DNA of 64,000 bases from Priestia megaterium (GTDB taxonomy: Bacteria > Bacillota > Bacilli > Bacillales > Bacillaceae_H): assembly GCF_009497655.1 (NCBI RefSeq), contig NZ_CP023317.1, forward strand, positions 447,001 through 511,000, in the 5' to 3' direction. The notes beneath the pieces were generated by a model, which worked only from the letters and a program-made list of their open reading frames with translations, ran no database searches and was not told where the DNA came from. Position numbers and translations under genes: made by a program. Positions 16,938 to 26,428 of this stretch are shown piece by piece. Within the stretch, counting starts at the first letter, position 1. Each line of letters opens with the position of its first letter.

Positions 16938-17960
16938 ATGGGGATTCTTACAATTGGAATAATTGGTGCTGGACGAATAGGTAAATTACATGTTGATAAT
17001 TTAAAATTAATGCCGCAAATAAAAATTAAAGCGGTTTCAGACGTAGTGGTAGATCATTTGCACGAGTGGGCTGCAAGTAAAGGAATTTCAACGTTAACAA
17101 CAAATTATCAAGATTTATTAGCAGATTCAGAAATTGATGCCGTTTTCATTTGTTCGCCAACGAATACGCACGCATCGATTATTGAAGAAGCTGCTCGAGC
17201 GAAAAAGCATATTTTCTGTGAAAAGCCCGTTAGTTTTTCAGTAGAAGAAACAATCCAAGCGTTAGAAGTAGTAAAAGAACACGGCGTACAGCTTCAAGTT
17301 GGCTTTAACCGACGATTTGATCCCAACTTTAAAAAAGTGCATGATCTTGTACAGCAAGGAGAAGTAGGACAGCCGCACATTTTAAAAATCACCTCCAGAG
17401 ATCCTCAGCCTCCGAGTCCAGAATACGTCCGCGCTTCAGGAGGATTGTTCATGGATATGATGATTCATGATTTTGATATGGCTCGTTATGTAATGGACAG
17501 TGAAGTAATTGAAGTATCGGCTTACGGGACGACGCTCATCGATCCTGCTATTGAAGAAGCAGGGGATATAGATACGGCAATTGTGTCATTAAAATTTGCA
17601 AACGGAGCTTTAGGCGTGATTGATAACAGTCGTCAAGCTGTCTACGGTTACGACCAGCGCCTTGAAGTTTTTGGTGAAAAAGGTTCCGCTACTGCTGATA
17701 ATTGCCGTCCAACTACAGTAGAAATATCAACAGGCGAAAGTGTAGTGAAAGAGAAGCCGCTATATTTCTTCCTTGAACGCTATACACAAGCATATATAGA
17801 TGAAGTAACACAGTTTGCAAGAGCAATTATGGAAAATCAAAGCGTAATTTGTACAGGTAACGATGGATTACAGGCAGAACGAATTGCTAAAGCAGCAAAA
17901 AAATCTTTACTATCAGGGCAGCCAGTGAAGATTGAACATAAAAAATACGCAGTGAATTAA
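16938..17960 (+). CDS. iolG: inositol 2-dehydrogenase
   Basis: A 340-aa Gfo/Idh/MocA oxidoreductase that oxidises myo-inositol to scyllo-inosose with NAD, the first step of the pathway. Rossmann motif GAGRIG (10-15); the catalytic set Lys96 (EKP), Asp173 and His177 (FMDMMIHDFD) is intact. First gene of the iol cluster, behind a promoter with a LacI-type operator. AGGGG site 8 nt before the ATG. Confidence 0.93.
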   Translation: MGILTIGIIGAGRIGKLHVDNLKLMPQIKIKAVSDVVVDHLHEWAASKGISTLTTNYQDLLADSEIDAVFICSPTNTHASIIEEAARAKKHIFCEKPVSFSVEETIQALEVVKEHGVQLQVGFNRRFDPNFKKVHDLVQQGEVGQPHILKITSRDPQPPSPEYVRASGGLFMDMMIHDFDMARYVMDSEVIEVSAYGTTLIDPAIEEAGDIDTAIVSLKFANGALGVIDNSRQAVYGYDQRLEVFGEKGSATADNCRPTTVEISTGESVVKEKPLYFFLERYTQAYIDEVTQFARAIMENQSVICTGNDGLQAERIAKAAKKSLLSGQPVKIEHKKYAVN

Positions 17961-18009
17961 TGATAGAAATGTGGGCTGAAAGAGAATATCTTGCTCTTTT
18001 CGCCTTTTT

Positions 18010-18026
18010 AGGAAAGCGCTTAACTA
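18010..18026 (+). promoter_or_regulatory. LacI-type operator before iolC
   Basis: AGGAAAGCGCTTAACTA, a third copy of the operator, lies between iolG and iolC, 14 nt before the iolC start. No clear promoter is next to it, so it may act as a roadblock or belong to a weak internal promoter. Confidence 0.6.
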
Positions 18027-18039
18027 AGGAGGAGTAAAG

Positions 18040-19047
18040 ATGAATCCGCTTGTTTTTAAAGAAAATCGTGAGTTAGATTTTATCGCTATCGGTCGCTTAT
18101 GTATTGATTTAAATGCAAATGAAACACAGCGTCCAATGGAAGAGACTAAAACATTCACTAAATATGTAGGAGGCTCTCCAGCTAATATTGCGATTGGAGC
18201 AGCAAGGCTAGGCTTAAAAACCGGTTTTATCGGAAAAGTATCAGATGATCAAATGGGCCGCTTCATTACTGGGTATCTTCAAAAAAATAAGATTAATACA
18301 GATAGTATTGCTGTCGATAAAACAGGGGCTGTAACGGGGCTTGCTTTTACGGAAATCAAGAGCCCTACAGATTGCAGCATCTTAATGTATCGAGATAACG
18401 TAGCGGATTTAAAACTAGATCCTACAGAAGTATCAGAAGAATATATTAAGAAGTCAAAGGCTCTTTTAATATCTGGAACTGCTCTTGCACAAAGTCCTTC
18501 TCGTGAAGCTGTATTTCTAGCATTAGAATACGCACGCAAGCATGAAGTTGTAGTGTTTTTTGATATTGACTATCGTCCATATACATGGGAATCGGAAGCT
18601 GAAACGGCAGTCTATTTTAATTTAGCTGCTGAAAAATCAGATGTGATTATTGGTACGCGAGAAGAGTTTGACATGATGGAAAAACTTTTAAATTATAAAG
18701 AATCTAATGATCAAGTAACAGCAGAGCGCTGGTTTTCTCACCATGCTCAAATCGTCGTGATTAAGCATGGTGGAGAAGGATCTATTGCCTATACAAGAGA
18801 TGGTAAGTCTCACCGTGGAGGAATATTTAAAACAAAAGTTCTGAAAACGTTTGGTGCTGGTGATTCCTATGCTTCAGCCTTTATTTATGGATTGATGCAA
18901 GGACTGGAAATTCCACAGGCAATGCGATTGGGGGGGGCCTCCGCTTCGATTGTCATTTCAAGACACAGCTGTTCAGATGCTATGCCGACAAGCGTTGAGC
19001 TCTTCAACTTTATGGAGACAGCAACTGAAGTTTTGCAGGAAGCCTAA
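18040..19047 (+). CDS. iolC: 5-dehydro-2-deoxygluconokinase
   Basis: A 335-aa PfkB-family sugar kinase phosphorylating 5-dehydro-2-deoxy-D-gluconate (DKG) to DKG-phosphate. Signatures: GGSPANIAIGAARLG near residue 48 and the anion hole with catalytic Asp275 in GAGDSYAS (272-279). Second gene of the cluster, 79 nt behind iolG. GGAGG site. Confidence 0.92.
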   Translation: MNPLVFKENRELDFIAIGRLCIDLNANETQRPMEETKTFTKYVGGSPANIAIGAARLGLKTGFIGKVSDDQMGRFITGYLQKNKINTDSIAVDKTGAVTGLAFTEIKSPTDCSILMYRDNVADLKLDPTEVSEEYIKKSKALLISGTALAQSPSREAVFLALEYARKHEVVVFFDIDYRPYTWESEAETAVYFNLAAEKSDVIIGTREEFDMMEKLLNYKESNDQVTAERWFSHHAQIVVIKHGGEGSIAYTRDGKSHRGGIFKTKVLKTFGAGDSYASAFIYGLMQGLEIPQAMRLGGASASIVISRHSCSDAMPTSVELFNFMETATEVLQEA

Positions 19048-19120
19048 TAAACAAAGGGAAAATCTTGAGAGATTAAAGGAATAGAAGCTTATTAAAATGA
19101 GATAAAGGGAGAGATATTCT

Positions 19121-20578
19121 ATGACGCAAACAGCAGTAAAAACAGTAAAAAACTATATTGGTGGACAATGGATTGAATCAGCTGCATCAAAAACGGAACC
19201 TGTGTATAACCCAGCAACAGGTGAATTAATCGCACAGGTACCTCTTTCTACAAAAGAAGACGTAGATCAAGCGGTGCAAGCAGCAAATGAAGCGTTCAAA
19301 GGGTGGGCAAAAACAGCTGTGCCTAAACGTGCACGAATTTTATTCAAGTATCAGCAGCTATTAGTAGATAACTGGGATGAATTAGCAAAGTTAGTGACAG
19401 TTGAAAACGGAAAAAGCTTTAACGAAGCGCGAGGTGAAGTGCAGCGTGGAATTGAATGCGTAGAATTCGCGGCAGGAGCTCCTACGTTAATGATGGGGAA
19501 ACAGCTTCCTGATATTGCAACAGATATTGAGTCTGGCATGTACCGCTATCCAATTGGCGTCATTGGAGGAATTACACCGTTCAATTTTCCAATGATGGTT
19601 CCTTGCTGGATGTTCCCGCTTGCGATCGCTTGCGGCAATACATTTGTGTTAAAGCCTTCTGAGCGTACGCCGCTGTTAGCTGCAAGATTAGCTGAGCTGT
19701 TTGAAGAAGCTGGTTTGCCAAAAGGTGTATTAAATATTGTAAACGGCGCGCATGATGTGGTAAACGGTCTTCTTGAACATAAATTAGTGAAAGCTATTTC
19801 GTTTGTAGGTTCCCAGCCTGTAGCTGAGTACGTGTACAAAAAAGGTACGGAAAACTTAAAGCGTGTTCAAGCTTTAGCCGGTGCTAAAAACCATTCAATT
19901 GTATTAAATGATGCAGATTTGAACGTAGCAACAAAACAAATTATCGGAGCCGCTTTTGGTTCAGCAGGTGAACGCTGTATGGCAGCATCTGTTGTTACTG
20001 TACAAGAAGAAATTGCGGATCAGCTAATTGAAAGATTAGTAGAGGAAGCAAATGATATTGTAATTGGGGACGGCTTAGAAGAAAACGTCTTCTTAGGACC
20101 AGTCATTCGTGAAAATCATAAAGAGCGTACGCTCAGCTATATTGAATCAGGCGTGCAAGAAGGAGCGGAGCTTATTCGTGACGGTCGCACAGATGCAGCA
20201 GTAAATGGCAAGGGCTACTTTGTCGGACCAACGATTTTTGATCATGTTACGCAAGAAATGAAAATTTGGCAAGATGAAATTTTTGCACCTGTGCTGTCTA
20301 TTGTACGTGTGAAAACATTAGAAGAAGCTATTGAAGTAGCTAATAACTCTCGATTTGCAAACGGTGCTTGTATTTATACAGATAGCGGCGCAAGCGTACG
20401 TGAGTTCCGTGAAAATATTGAATCTGGTATGTTAGGAGTAAATGTAGGGGTACCGGCACCTATGGCATTCTTCCCATTCTCTGGCTGGAAAGATTCTTTT
20501 TACGGTGATCTTCATGCAAATGGTACGGACGGCGTGGAGTTTTATACAAGAAAGAAAATGGTAACAACGCGCTGGTAA
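19121..20578 (+). CDS. iolA: methylmalonate-semialdehyde dehydrogenase (acylating)
   Basis: A 485-aa CoA-dependent aldehyde dehydrogenase converting malonate semialdehyde to acetyl-CoA, the last step of inositol breakdown. Catalytic Cys286 in [11 protein letters not shown] and the FNFPMMVP segment (154-161) are typical of MmsA/IolA. It lies 73 nt behind iolC in the same direction. Confidence 0.93.
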   Translation: MTQTAVKTVKNYIGGQWIESAASKTEPVYNPATGELIAQVPLSTKEDVDQAVQAANEAFKGWAKTAVPKRARILFKYQQLLVDNWDELAKLVTVENGKSFNEARGEVQRGIECVEFAAGAPTLMMGKQLPDIATDIESGMYRYPIGVIGGITPFNFPMMVPCWMFPLAIACGNTFVLKPSERTPLLAARLAELFEEAGLPKGVLNIVNGAHDVVNGLLEHKLVKAISFVGSQPVAEYVYKKGTENLKRVQALAGAKNHSIVLNDADLNVATKQIIGAAFGSAGERCMAASVVTVQEEIADQLIERLVEEANDIVIGDGLEENVFLGPVIRENHKERTLSYIESGVQEGAELIRDGRTDAAVNGKGYFVGPTIFDHVTQEMKIWQDEIFAPVLSIVRVKTLEEAIEVANNSRFANGACIYTDSGASVREFRENIESGMLGVNVGVPAPMAFFPFSGWKDSFYGDLHANGTDGVEFYTRKKMVTTRW

Positions 20579-20602
20579 GTGATTCATTAAAAATCGCATT
20601 CC

Positions 20603-20659
20603 ATTTTAAAAGGAGGTATCAGGAATTAAAGATATTCCTTATGCTTCCTTTTTTAAAAT
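20603..20659 (+). other. intergenic hairpins between iolA and iolD
   Basis: An outer pair (ATTTTAAAAGGA with TCCTTTTTTAAAAT) encloses an inner perfect stem AGGAAT/ATTCCT. The outer 5' arm includes AAAGGAGG without a start codon. It may be an mRNA processing or stability element. No T tract at the correct place for a strong terminator. Confidence 0.45.
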
Positions 20660-20690
20660 CGCAATCTAGTATTAGAAGGGAGAAAGAAGC

Positions 20691-22625
20691 ATGGAAACAG
20701 TTAGAATGACGACGGCACAAGCATTAGTGAAGTTTTTAAATCAGCAGTATGTTGAATTTGATGGAAAGCAGCATCAGTTTATTAAAGGGATTTTTACAAT
20801 TTTCGGGCACGGAAATGTAGTAGGTCTTGGGCAAGCTTTGGAAGAAGACCCAGGAAATCTAGATGTATATCAAGGACGTAATGAACAAGGAATGGCCAAT
20901 GCAGCGATGGCTTTTGCAAAACAAAAACATCGAAAGCAGATTATGGCTTGCACATCTTCAGTAGGACCAGGTTCGGCAAATATGGTTACAACGGCAGCAA
21001 CAGCTTCAGCTAATAACATTCCAGTTTTGTTGCTTCCCGGCGATGTATTTGCAACTAGACAGCCTGATCCTGTTTTGCAGCAAATTGAACAGTCATATGA
21101 TTTATCTATTTCTACAAACGATGCTTTCCGTCCAGTGAGTAAGTACTGGGATCGCGTAAGCCGCCCTGAACAATTGATGACAGCTATGATTAATGCGATA
21201 CGTGTGTTAACGAATCCTGCAGATACGGGAGCTGTAACTATTTGTTTGCCTCAAGATGTGCAGGGAGAAGCATGGGACTTTCCAGCTTATTTCTTCCAAA
21301 AGCGCGTTCACCGCATTGAGCGTCGCCTTCCGACTAGGGACAGTCTAGCAGATGCAATTCAAGCAATAAAAACAAAGAAAAAGCCAATCATCATTTGCGG
21401 AGGAGGCGTTCGGTATTCAGAAGCTGCAAAAGAGTTAAAACAATTTGCTAGTGAGTTCCATATTCCATTTGGAGAAACTCAAGCTGGGAAAAGTGCCGTT
21501 GAAAGCGACTATCGCTATAATCTTGGCGGAATAGGTGTAACAGGAAACTCAGCTGCTAATACAATCGCTAAAGATGCGGATTTAGTAATTGGAGTAGGCA
21601 CTCGATTTACTGATTTTACAACAGCATCTAAACAGCTTTTTCAACATCCCGACGTGCAATTTCTTACTATTAACACGTCTGAATTTCATGCAAATAAACT
21701 GGATGCCGTGAAGCTTGTAGCTGATGCAAAAGAAGGGTTGTTTGCTCTTAGGAAAGAGCTCATGTCAATTGGCTATCAGTCTGGTTACACGACAGAAATT
21801 GCAAGTGCAAAAGACGCATGGGAAGCAGAATTAGAGCGTCTACATAGCATACGTTTTACAGGGGCAGATTTTATTCCAGAAATAAAAGGTCATTTAGATG
21901 AAAGCTTAGCTGAATATGCAGAATCACTTGGTACTCAATTAACGCAAACAGAAGTAATTGGAGAGGTGAATAAGCTCCTTGATGACAACTCCGTCATTGT
22001 TGGTGCAGCTGGAAGTCTTCCAGGTGACTTACAGAGAATGTGGAAGTCTAATAAACCCAATACCTATCATATGGAATATGGATATTCATGTATGGGATAT
22101 GAAGTATCAGGTGCACTTGGAGTTAAGCTGGCTGAACCAGCTAAAGAAGTGTATGCGATGGTTGGAGATGGAAGCTATCAAATGCTGCATTCAGAGCTCA
22201 TTACAAGCCTTCAAGAAAGAAAAAAGATAAATATTTTACTGTTTGATAACTCAGGATTTGGATGTATTAATAATCTTCAAATGTCAAATGGAATGGGGAG
22301 TTTTGGAACAGAGTTTCGCTATCGCAACGATGAAACAGGAAAATTAAACGGAAACGTGATGAAAATTGATTTTGCAGCCAGCGCCGCAGGCTACGGTGTA
22401 AAAACATATCGTGTAAGCTCTCTTGAAGAACTAAAAACGGCAATGGAAGATTCACAAAAACAAGAGACTTCTACATTAATTGATATTAAAGTGCTACCCA
22501 AAACTATGACAAACGGTTATGAATCGTGGTGGCATGTAGGAGTAGCAGAGGTATCTGAAAATCACCATGTACAAGAAGCCTATAAGGATAAAGTGAAAAA
22601 TCTTGAAATGGCCAGAGGTTATTAA
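20691..22625 (+). CDS. iolD: 3D-(3,5/4)-trihydroxycyclohexane-1,2-dione hydrolase
   Basis: A 644-aa ThDP-dependent enzyme of the acetolactate synthase superfamily that opens the ring of the diketo-inositol to 5-deoxy-D-glucuronate. Pyr domain with the activating Glu in [13 protein letters not shown] (about residue 64), central domain about 215-350, PP domain with the ThDP/Mg motif GDGSYQ...N ([13 protein letters not shown]). Full family length. Third step of the pathway; cotranscription with neighbours is likely. Confidence 0.93.
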   Translation: METVRMTTAQALVKFLNQQYVEFDGKQHQFIKGIFTIFGHGNVVGLGQALEEDPGNLDVYQGRNEQGMANAAMAFAKQKHRKQIMACTSSVGPGSANMVTTAATASANNIPVLLLPGDVFATRQPDPVLQQIEQSYDLSISTNDAFRPVSKYWDRVSRPEQLMTAMINAIRVLTNPADTGAVTICLPQDVQGEAWDFPAYFFQKRVHRIERRLPTRDSLADAIQAIKTKKKPIIICGGGVRYSEAAKELKQFASEFHIPFGETQAGKSAVESDYRYNLGGIGVTGNSAANTIAKDADLVIGVGTRFTDFTTASKQLFQHPDVQFLTINTSEFHANKLDAVKLVADAKEGLFALRKELMSIGYQSGYTTEIASAKDAWEAELERLHSIRFTGADFIPEIKGHLDESLAEYAESLGTQLTQTEVIGEVNKLLDDNSVIVGAAGSLPGDLQRMWKSNKPNTYHMEYGYSCMGYEVSGALGVKLAEPAKEVYAMVGDGSYQMLHSELITSLQERKKINILLFDNSGFGCINNLQMSNGMGSFGTEFRYRNDETGKLNGNVMKIDFAASAAGYGVKTYRVSSLEELKTAMEDSQKQETSTLIDIKVLPKTMTNGYESWWHVGVAEVSENHHVQEAYKDKVKNLEMARGY

Positions 22626-22709
22626 CAAGCAAGAGAAATGGCCGATGTTGAGGGGAAACATTCGGTGAATATAATAGCGTTTTCAATTTGATATAGGGGA
22701 GAGGAAGAC

Positions 22710-23606
22710 ATGTTCAAGGAAAACACGGTCAAACTGGGGATTGCTCCAATCGCTTGGACAAATGATGACATGCCTGAACTAGGAGCTGAAAATACATTTG
22801 AACAGTGTATCAGTGAGATGGCTTTAACCGGTTTTAAAGGAAGTGAGGTAGGAAACAAATATCCGCGAAATGTTTCGATCTTAAGGAAGGCATTATCACT
22901 TCGGAATTTAGAAATTGCAAGCGCATGGTTTAGTACATTTTTAACGACAAAGCCGCTGGAAGAAACGGTGACGCCATTTATTGAACATCGCGATTTTTTA
23001 TACGAAATGGGAGCAAAAGTAATTGTTGTATCTGAACAAGGACACAGCATTCAAGGGATGATGGATGTACCTTTATTCAAAGACAAGCCCGTGTTCACGC
23101 CAACAGAGTGGAGCAGCCTTATAGAAGGCCTGCACTATCTTGGGAAACTAGCAAGAGAGAAAGATATGCATATTGTCTATCATCATCACATGGGAACAGG
23201 CGTCCAAACAACAGAAGAAATTGAGCAGCTAATGGAGCTTACCAATCCAGAGCTTGTTTCGCTCCTATTTGATACCGGTCATCTTGTTTTTTCAGGCGAA
23301 GAACCTCTTTATATCTTAAAAAAATATCTTCATCGTATTAAACATGTTCATTTAAAAGATATTCGCCAAGAAGTAGTTGATCGAGTCAAACAACAAGACC
23401 TGAGCTTCTTGCAAGCGGTAAAAGAAGGAGCCTTTACTGTTCCAGGCGACGGAGTTATTGAATTTGATGAAGTATTTACTACGCTTGCCGCTTCTGATTA
23501 TAACGGCTGGTTTGTCGTAGAAGCAGAACAGGATCCAGCGCTTGCTAATCCTTTTGAATATGCGTTAAAAGCAAGAAACTTTATTAAAGAAAAAAGCGGT
23601 CTTTAA
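22710..23606 (+). CDS. iolE: inosose dehydratase
   Basis: A 298-aa xylose-isomerase-like TIM barrel removing water from scyllo-inosose. Metal-site segments visible: [27 protein letters not shown] and VVEAEQDPA. Length fits IolE. GAGAGGAAG site. The next gene is the second LacI regulator. Confidence 0.92.
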   Translation: MFKENTVKLGIAPIAWTNDDMPELGAENTFEQCISEMALTGFKGSEVGNKYPRNVSILRKALSLRNLEIASAWFSTFLTTKPLEETVTPFIEHRDFLYEMGAKVIVVSEQGHSIQGMMDVPLFKDKPVFTPTEWSSLIEGLHYLGKLAREKDMHIVYHHHMGTGVQTTEEIEQLMELTNPELVSLLFDTGHLVFSGEEPLYILKKYLHRIKHVHLKDIRQEVVDRVKQQDLSFLQAVKEGAFTVPGDGVIEFDEVFTTLAASDYNGWFVVEAEQDPALANPFEYALKARNFIKEKSGL

Positions 23607-23666
23607 TTTCTATTGTAAAAGGTTTTACGCCTTTTATATGTTTATGAAAGGAAAGGAGGAGATGAA

Positions 23667-24692
23667 ATGAAGCCAACCATCTATAGTGTGGCTGAAGAAG
23701 CAGGTGTATCAATTTCCACCGTATCAAAAGTTATCAATCAAACCGGTCACATTAGTGAAAGAACAAGACAAAAAGTAATTGAGGTTATGGGGCAGTTGAA
23801 TTACCATCCAAGCGTCGTAGCATCTGCTTTAACAGGAAAGCCTACTAAAACGATTGGGCTTCTCGTACCCGACATCTCCAACCCTTTTTTTGCCGATTTG
23901 GCAAGAAGCATAGAAGACCGAAGTCATGAGCGAGGTTTCCATGTTGTAATGTGTAATACCGATAACGATGCGGAAAAAGAGAAAAAATATCTATCGCTGT
24001 TAATTCGTCAGAGAATCGACGGTTTAATTGTAGCATCTGCTTTTCGCAATGCTAATCTTTTAAAAAATATGCTGAAGCAAGATATACCCATTAGCGTTAT
24101 TGCTTCAGAAATCCCTCACATATCTGTTAATACAGTGACAGTGGATGACTATAAGGGAAGCTATTTGGCGACTGATTATTTGCTATCTTTGCATCATAAA
24201 AAAATTGCGATTATTACAGAAAATGCAAAAAGTAATCACGCCCGTTTAGATGCTTTTCGAGATGCCATGCAAGAAAATGGAATCACTGTGTTACCTCAGC
24301 ACGTTATTACGACCGAAGCAAGTATTCAAAAAGGATATGAAAGTGCTAAGCAAATTTTTTTAATGAAGGAGAAAGTGACGGCTATTTTTGCTTGTAACGA
24401 TTTACTGGCTATTGGCGTCATACAAGCGGCAAAAGAATTCAACATTGATGTGCCGAATGACTTATCAGTGATTGGCTTTGATAATACCGTCCTTTCTACT
24501 ACCATCACGCCCATGTTGACGACGGTAGCACAACCGACAAAAGAAATGGCTGTAAACGTAGTGGATTTGCTGGTTAGAGAAATGGAATACTCAACGATGC
24601 ATAAAGAACATTTACTTCTTGAGCCGAAATTGATTGTCCGGAAATCGACGGCTCCGTTACGAAGAAACGCCACAGCATCTGCAAATAATTGA
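23667..24692 (+). CDS. LacI-family repressor, probable inositol regulator 2
   Basis: A 341-aa LacI-type protein; HTH YSVAEEAGVSISTVSKVIN (about 5-23) and sensor domain (IGLLVPDISNPFFADLARS). It is a clear paralogue of the regulator at 14173, with the same hinge region and recognition helix (TVSKVINQTG), but different ligand-pocket residues. It lies inside the iol cluster between iolE and iolB with the same orientation, so it is probably transcribed with the genes it controls. GGAGG site 8 nt before ATG. Confidence 0.87.
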   Translation: MKPTIYSVAEEAGVSISTVSKVINQTGHISERTRQKVIEVMGQLNYHPSVVASALTGKPTKTIGLLVPDISNPFFADLARSIEDRSHERGFHVVMCNTDNDAEKEKKYLSLLIRQRIDGLIVASAFRNANLLKNMLKQDIPISVIASEIPHISVNTVTVDDYKGSYLATDYLLSLHHKKIAIITENAKSNHARLDAFRDAMQENGITVLPQHVITTEASIQKGYESAKQIFLMKEKVTAIFACNDLLAIGVIQAAKEFNIDVPNDLSVIGFDNTVLSTTITPMLTTVAQPTKEMAVNVVDLLVREMEYSTMHKEHLLLEPKLIVRKSTAPLRRNATASANN

Positions 24693-24826
24693 ATACAATC
24701 AAGAGTATTGCTGTTAATAAAAACTCTTCACAGTCACATATTCAAAAGAATGTATAAAGTCTATGAAGAAAAAATGAGTGATTAGTAAATTCTGATTGTG
24801 CTACTACATAAAGGAGGAAGTTAAAC

Positions 24827-25615
24827 ATGCTAGGTAAATTAGGTGAATTAAATAAAGGATACAACGTACTTACAGAAATGGCCGGTCAGCACAAAGATAT
24901 GCTGATGGATATTGGGATTTATAATATGTCTCAAGGAAAAGAGGAAACTTTACTAGACAGCAGCAATGAAACGGCTATTCTTTTACTAGAAGGAAAGGTA
25001 AAGCTAGAGTGGGAAGGACATTCGAGAGAAATTCAGCGTGAGTCTCTTTTTGAAGAAGAGCCTTGGTGTTTGCACGTTTCGAAAAATGTGGAGGTTAAAA
25101 TTACCGCGCTTGCCAATAGTGAAGTACTAGTTCAAAAAACGGATAATGAAAAAGAATTTTCATCAAAATTATATACGCCTGAAGACTGTCAAAATACAGT
25201 AGCTGGTGAAGGAGTATGGGAAGGTACCGCTCAGCGTGTCATTCGGACAATCTTTGATTATAATAACGCTCCTTATTCTAACCTTGTTATTGGAGAAGTT
25301 ATTTCTTATCCAGGAAGATGGTCGAGCTATCCGCCTCATCATCATGACCAGCCTGAAGTATATTACTATCGTTTTGACAAGCCGCAAGGATTTGGCTGTG
25401 CAATGGTTGGAGAAGATGCATACCGTGTAGTTGATAATAGTTTTATTACAATTCCAGGTGAATTAGATCATCCTCAAGCAACGGCTCCCGGCTATGCGAT
25501 GTACTTCTGCTGGATGATTCGCCATCTTGACAATAATCCATGGACAGACCGTATTATGGAAGAAGAGCATAAGTGGTTATTAGAGCCGGATGCAAAAATT
25601 TGGCCTGAAAAATAA
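24827..25615 (+). CDS. iolB: 5-deoxy-glucuronate isomerase
   Basis: A 262-aa bicupin isomerising 5-deoxy-D-glucuronate to 5-dehydro-2-deoxy-D-gluconate. The C-terminal cupin holds the metal-binding HHHDQPEVYYYRF motif (about 168-180). Last gene of the cluster, 134 nt behind the regulator, with a GGAGG site. No terminator is obvious in the 85 nt behind it. Confidence 0.92.
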   Translation: MLGKLGELNKGYNVLTEMAGQHKDMLMDIGIYNMSQGKEETLLDSSNETAILLLEGKVKLEWEGHSREIQRESLFEEEPWCLHVSKNVEVKITALANSEVLVQKTDNEKEFSSKLYTPEDCQNTVAGEGVWEGTAQRVIRTIFDYNNAPYSNLVIGEVISYPGRWSSYPPHHHDQPEVYYYRFDKPQGFGCAMVGEDAYRVVDNSFITIPGELDHPQATAPGYAMYFCWMIRHLDNNPWTDRIMEEEHKWLLEPDAKIWPEK

Positions 25616-25699
25616 ATAAAACTCTTTATACGAAATGGGTTTCAAATGTTGAAAAGCCTCGAATAAAAAAATAATTATGCGTAAAATAATAGTTTATTT

Positions 25700-25802
25700 T
25701 TGTAAAATATGTTTTTATATGTTAAAGTATAGCTTGTATTAATATTCAGGCGATGATATCGCTCTTTTTGGCAGATTCCTTTTTTAGGAGTCTCTTTTTT
25801 TT
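25700..25802 (+). ncRNA. candidate short RNA behind iolB
   Basis: TTGTAA-N17-TAAAGT (25700-25728) is promoter-like. About 45 nt further a terminator follows (25773-25802), with a small stem GCGAT/ATCGC at 25751-25763 between. No ORF fits. It could also be the late terminator of the iol transcript. Confidence 0.35.
25773..25802 (+). terminator. terminator behind the iol cluster
   Basis: AGATTCCT pairs with AGGAGTCT (one G:U) over a T-rich loop, then T8. Confidence 0.75.
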
Positions 25803-25833
25803 CTAAACAGAAGCAAGAGATCGTATGTCAATC

Positions 25834-25872
25834 AAAAAAAAGGAGATAAGCGTAGCCGCTTATCTCCTTTTC
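25834..25872 (-). terminator. terminator overlapping a stop codon
   Basis: On the minus strand AAGGAGATAAGCG and its complement form a 13-bp stem with a 4-nt loop and T8. The 5' arm contains the last codons and TAA of the 72-aa gene. Confidence 0.88.
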
Positions 25873-26078
25873 TTTTTAGCATTATCTAACGCTAAGTTCT
25901 TTTTCACTACTTTTTCTAAAGCAACTTCCACGTGAACATTTTTTTCATCGATGTCATTCACAAGCACGACGGTTCCTTTTCGTCCCTTAATATTTAAATC
26001 ATCACCCGTAGAAGGAATGTTTTCCCTCAGCTGGCTTAATAGAAGCTTTCTGTTTTCAAAAAAGTGGACAGCCACCAT
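25860..26078 (-). CDS. hypothetical protein, 72 aa
   Basis: Small basic protein with an AGGTGAG site 5 nt before its ATG. The middle (KGRKGTVVLVNDIDEKNVHVEV) reads like a small beta-barrel of KOW/SH3 kind, and the C terminus is Lys/Arg-rich. Nucleic acid binding is possible. Family not recognised. Confidence 0.7.
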   Translation of the reverse strand: MVAVHFFENRKLLLSQLRENIPSTGDDLNIKGRKGTVVLVNDIDEKNVHVEVALEKVVKKNLALDNAKKKRR

Positions 26079-26281
26079 TTTATCTCACCTAATTTCATAT
26101 GATATGTGTGATACAAAGATGTGTATATGAAATCCTTCCTATACGTTATGTCGTCAGGGGTGGTTTTAGAACACGTTGAATAGACAATTGTTGCATCGAT
26201 ATATGAAATAAATAGGGTGGCATAGTTATAAATCTTCTATTCTTGGACATACTTATACTACTAATCTAAAAAGGGATGTGG

Positions 26282-26401
26282 ATGAAAATGAAGGTGGCTA
26301 TCGGATTAAGTGTATTTACGGTCGTTACAGGAGCAATTGCGTTAGGGTCAGTTTACTTTTTAGCAGGGATCTTTTCGTTTTTCTTAACGGTTTTTTCATA
26401 A
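26282..26401 (+). CDS. small membrane protein, 39 aa
   Basis: ATG 6 nt behind AAAAGGG; the product MKMKVAIGLSVFTVVTGAIA... is almost wholly hydrophobic with two short membrane-length stretches and no charged tail. A terminator begins at its stop codon. The longer overlapping frame starting GTG at 26278 runs through that terminator and into the next gene, so it is rejected. Confidence 0.6.
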   Translation: MKMKVAIGLSVFTVVTGAIALGSVYFLAGIFSFFLTVFS

Positions 26402-26428
26402 AAAAATCCACCAAGAGGTGGATTTTTT
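26401..26428. terminator. bidirectional terminator
   Basis: AAAAAATCCACC / GGTGGATTTTTT with a 4-nt loop lies between convergent genes. Confidence 0.9.

Noticed and set aside
16566-18026. The AAGCGCTTAA sites as CcpA cre sites
   Set aside because: They miss three or more defined cre positions at the outer ends, while they agree with each other and sit beside two LacI-type genes.
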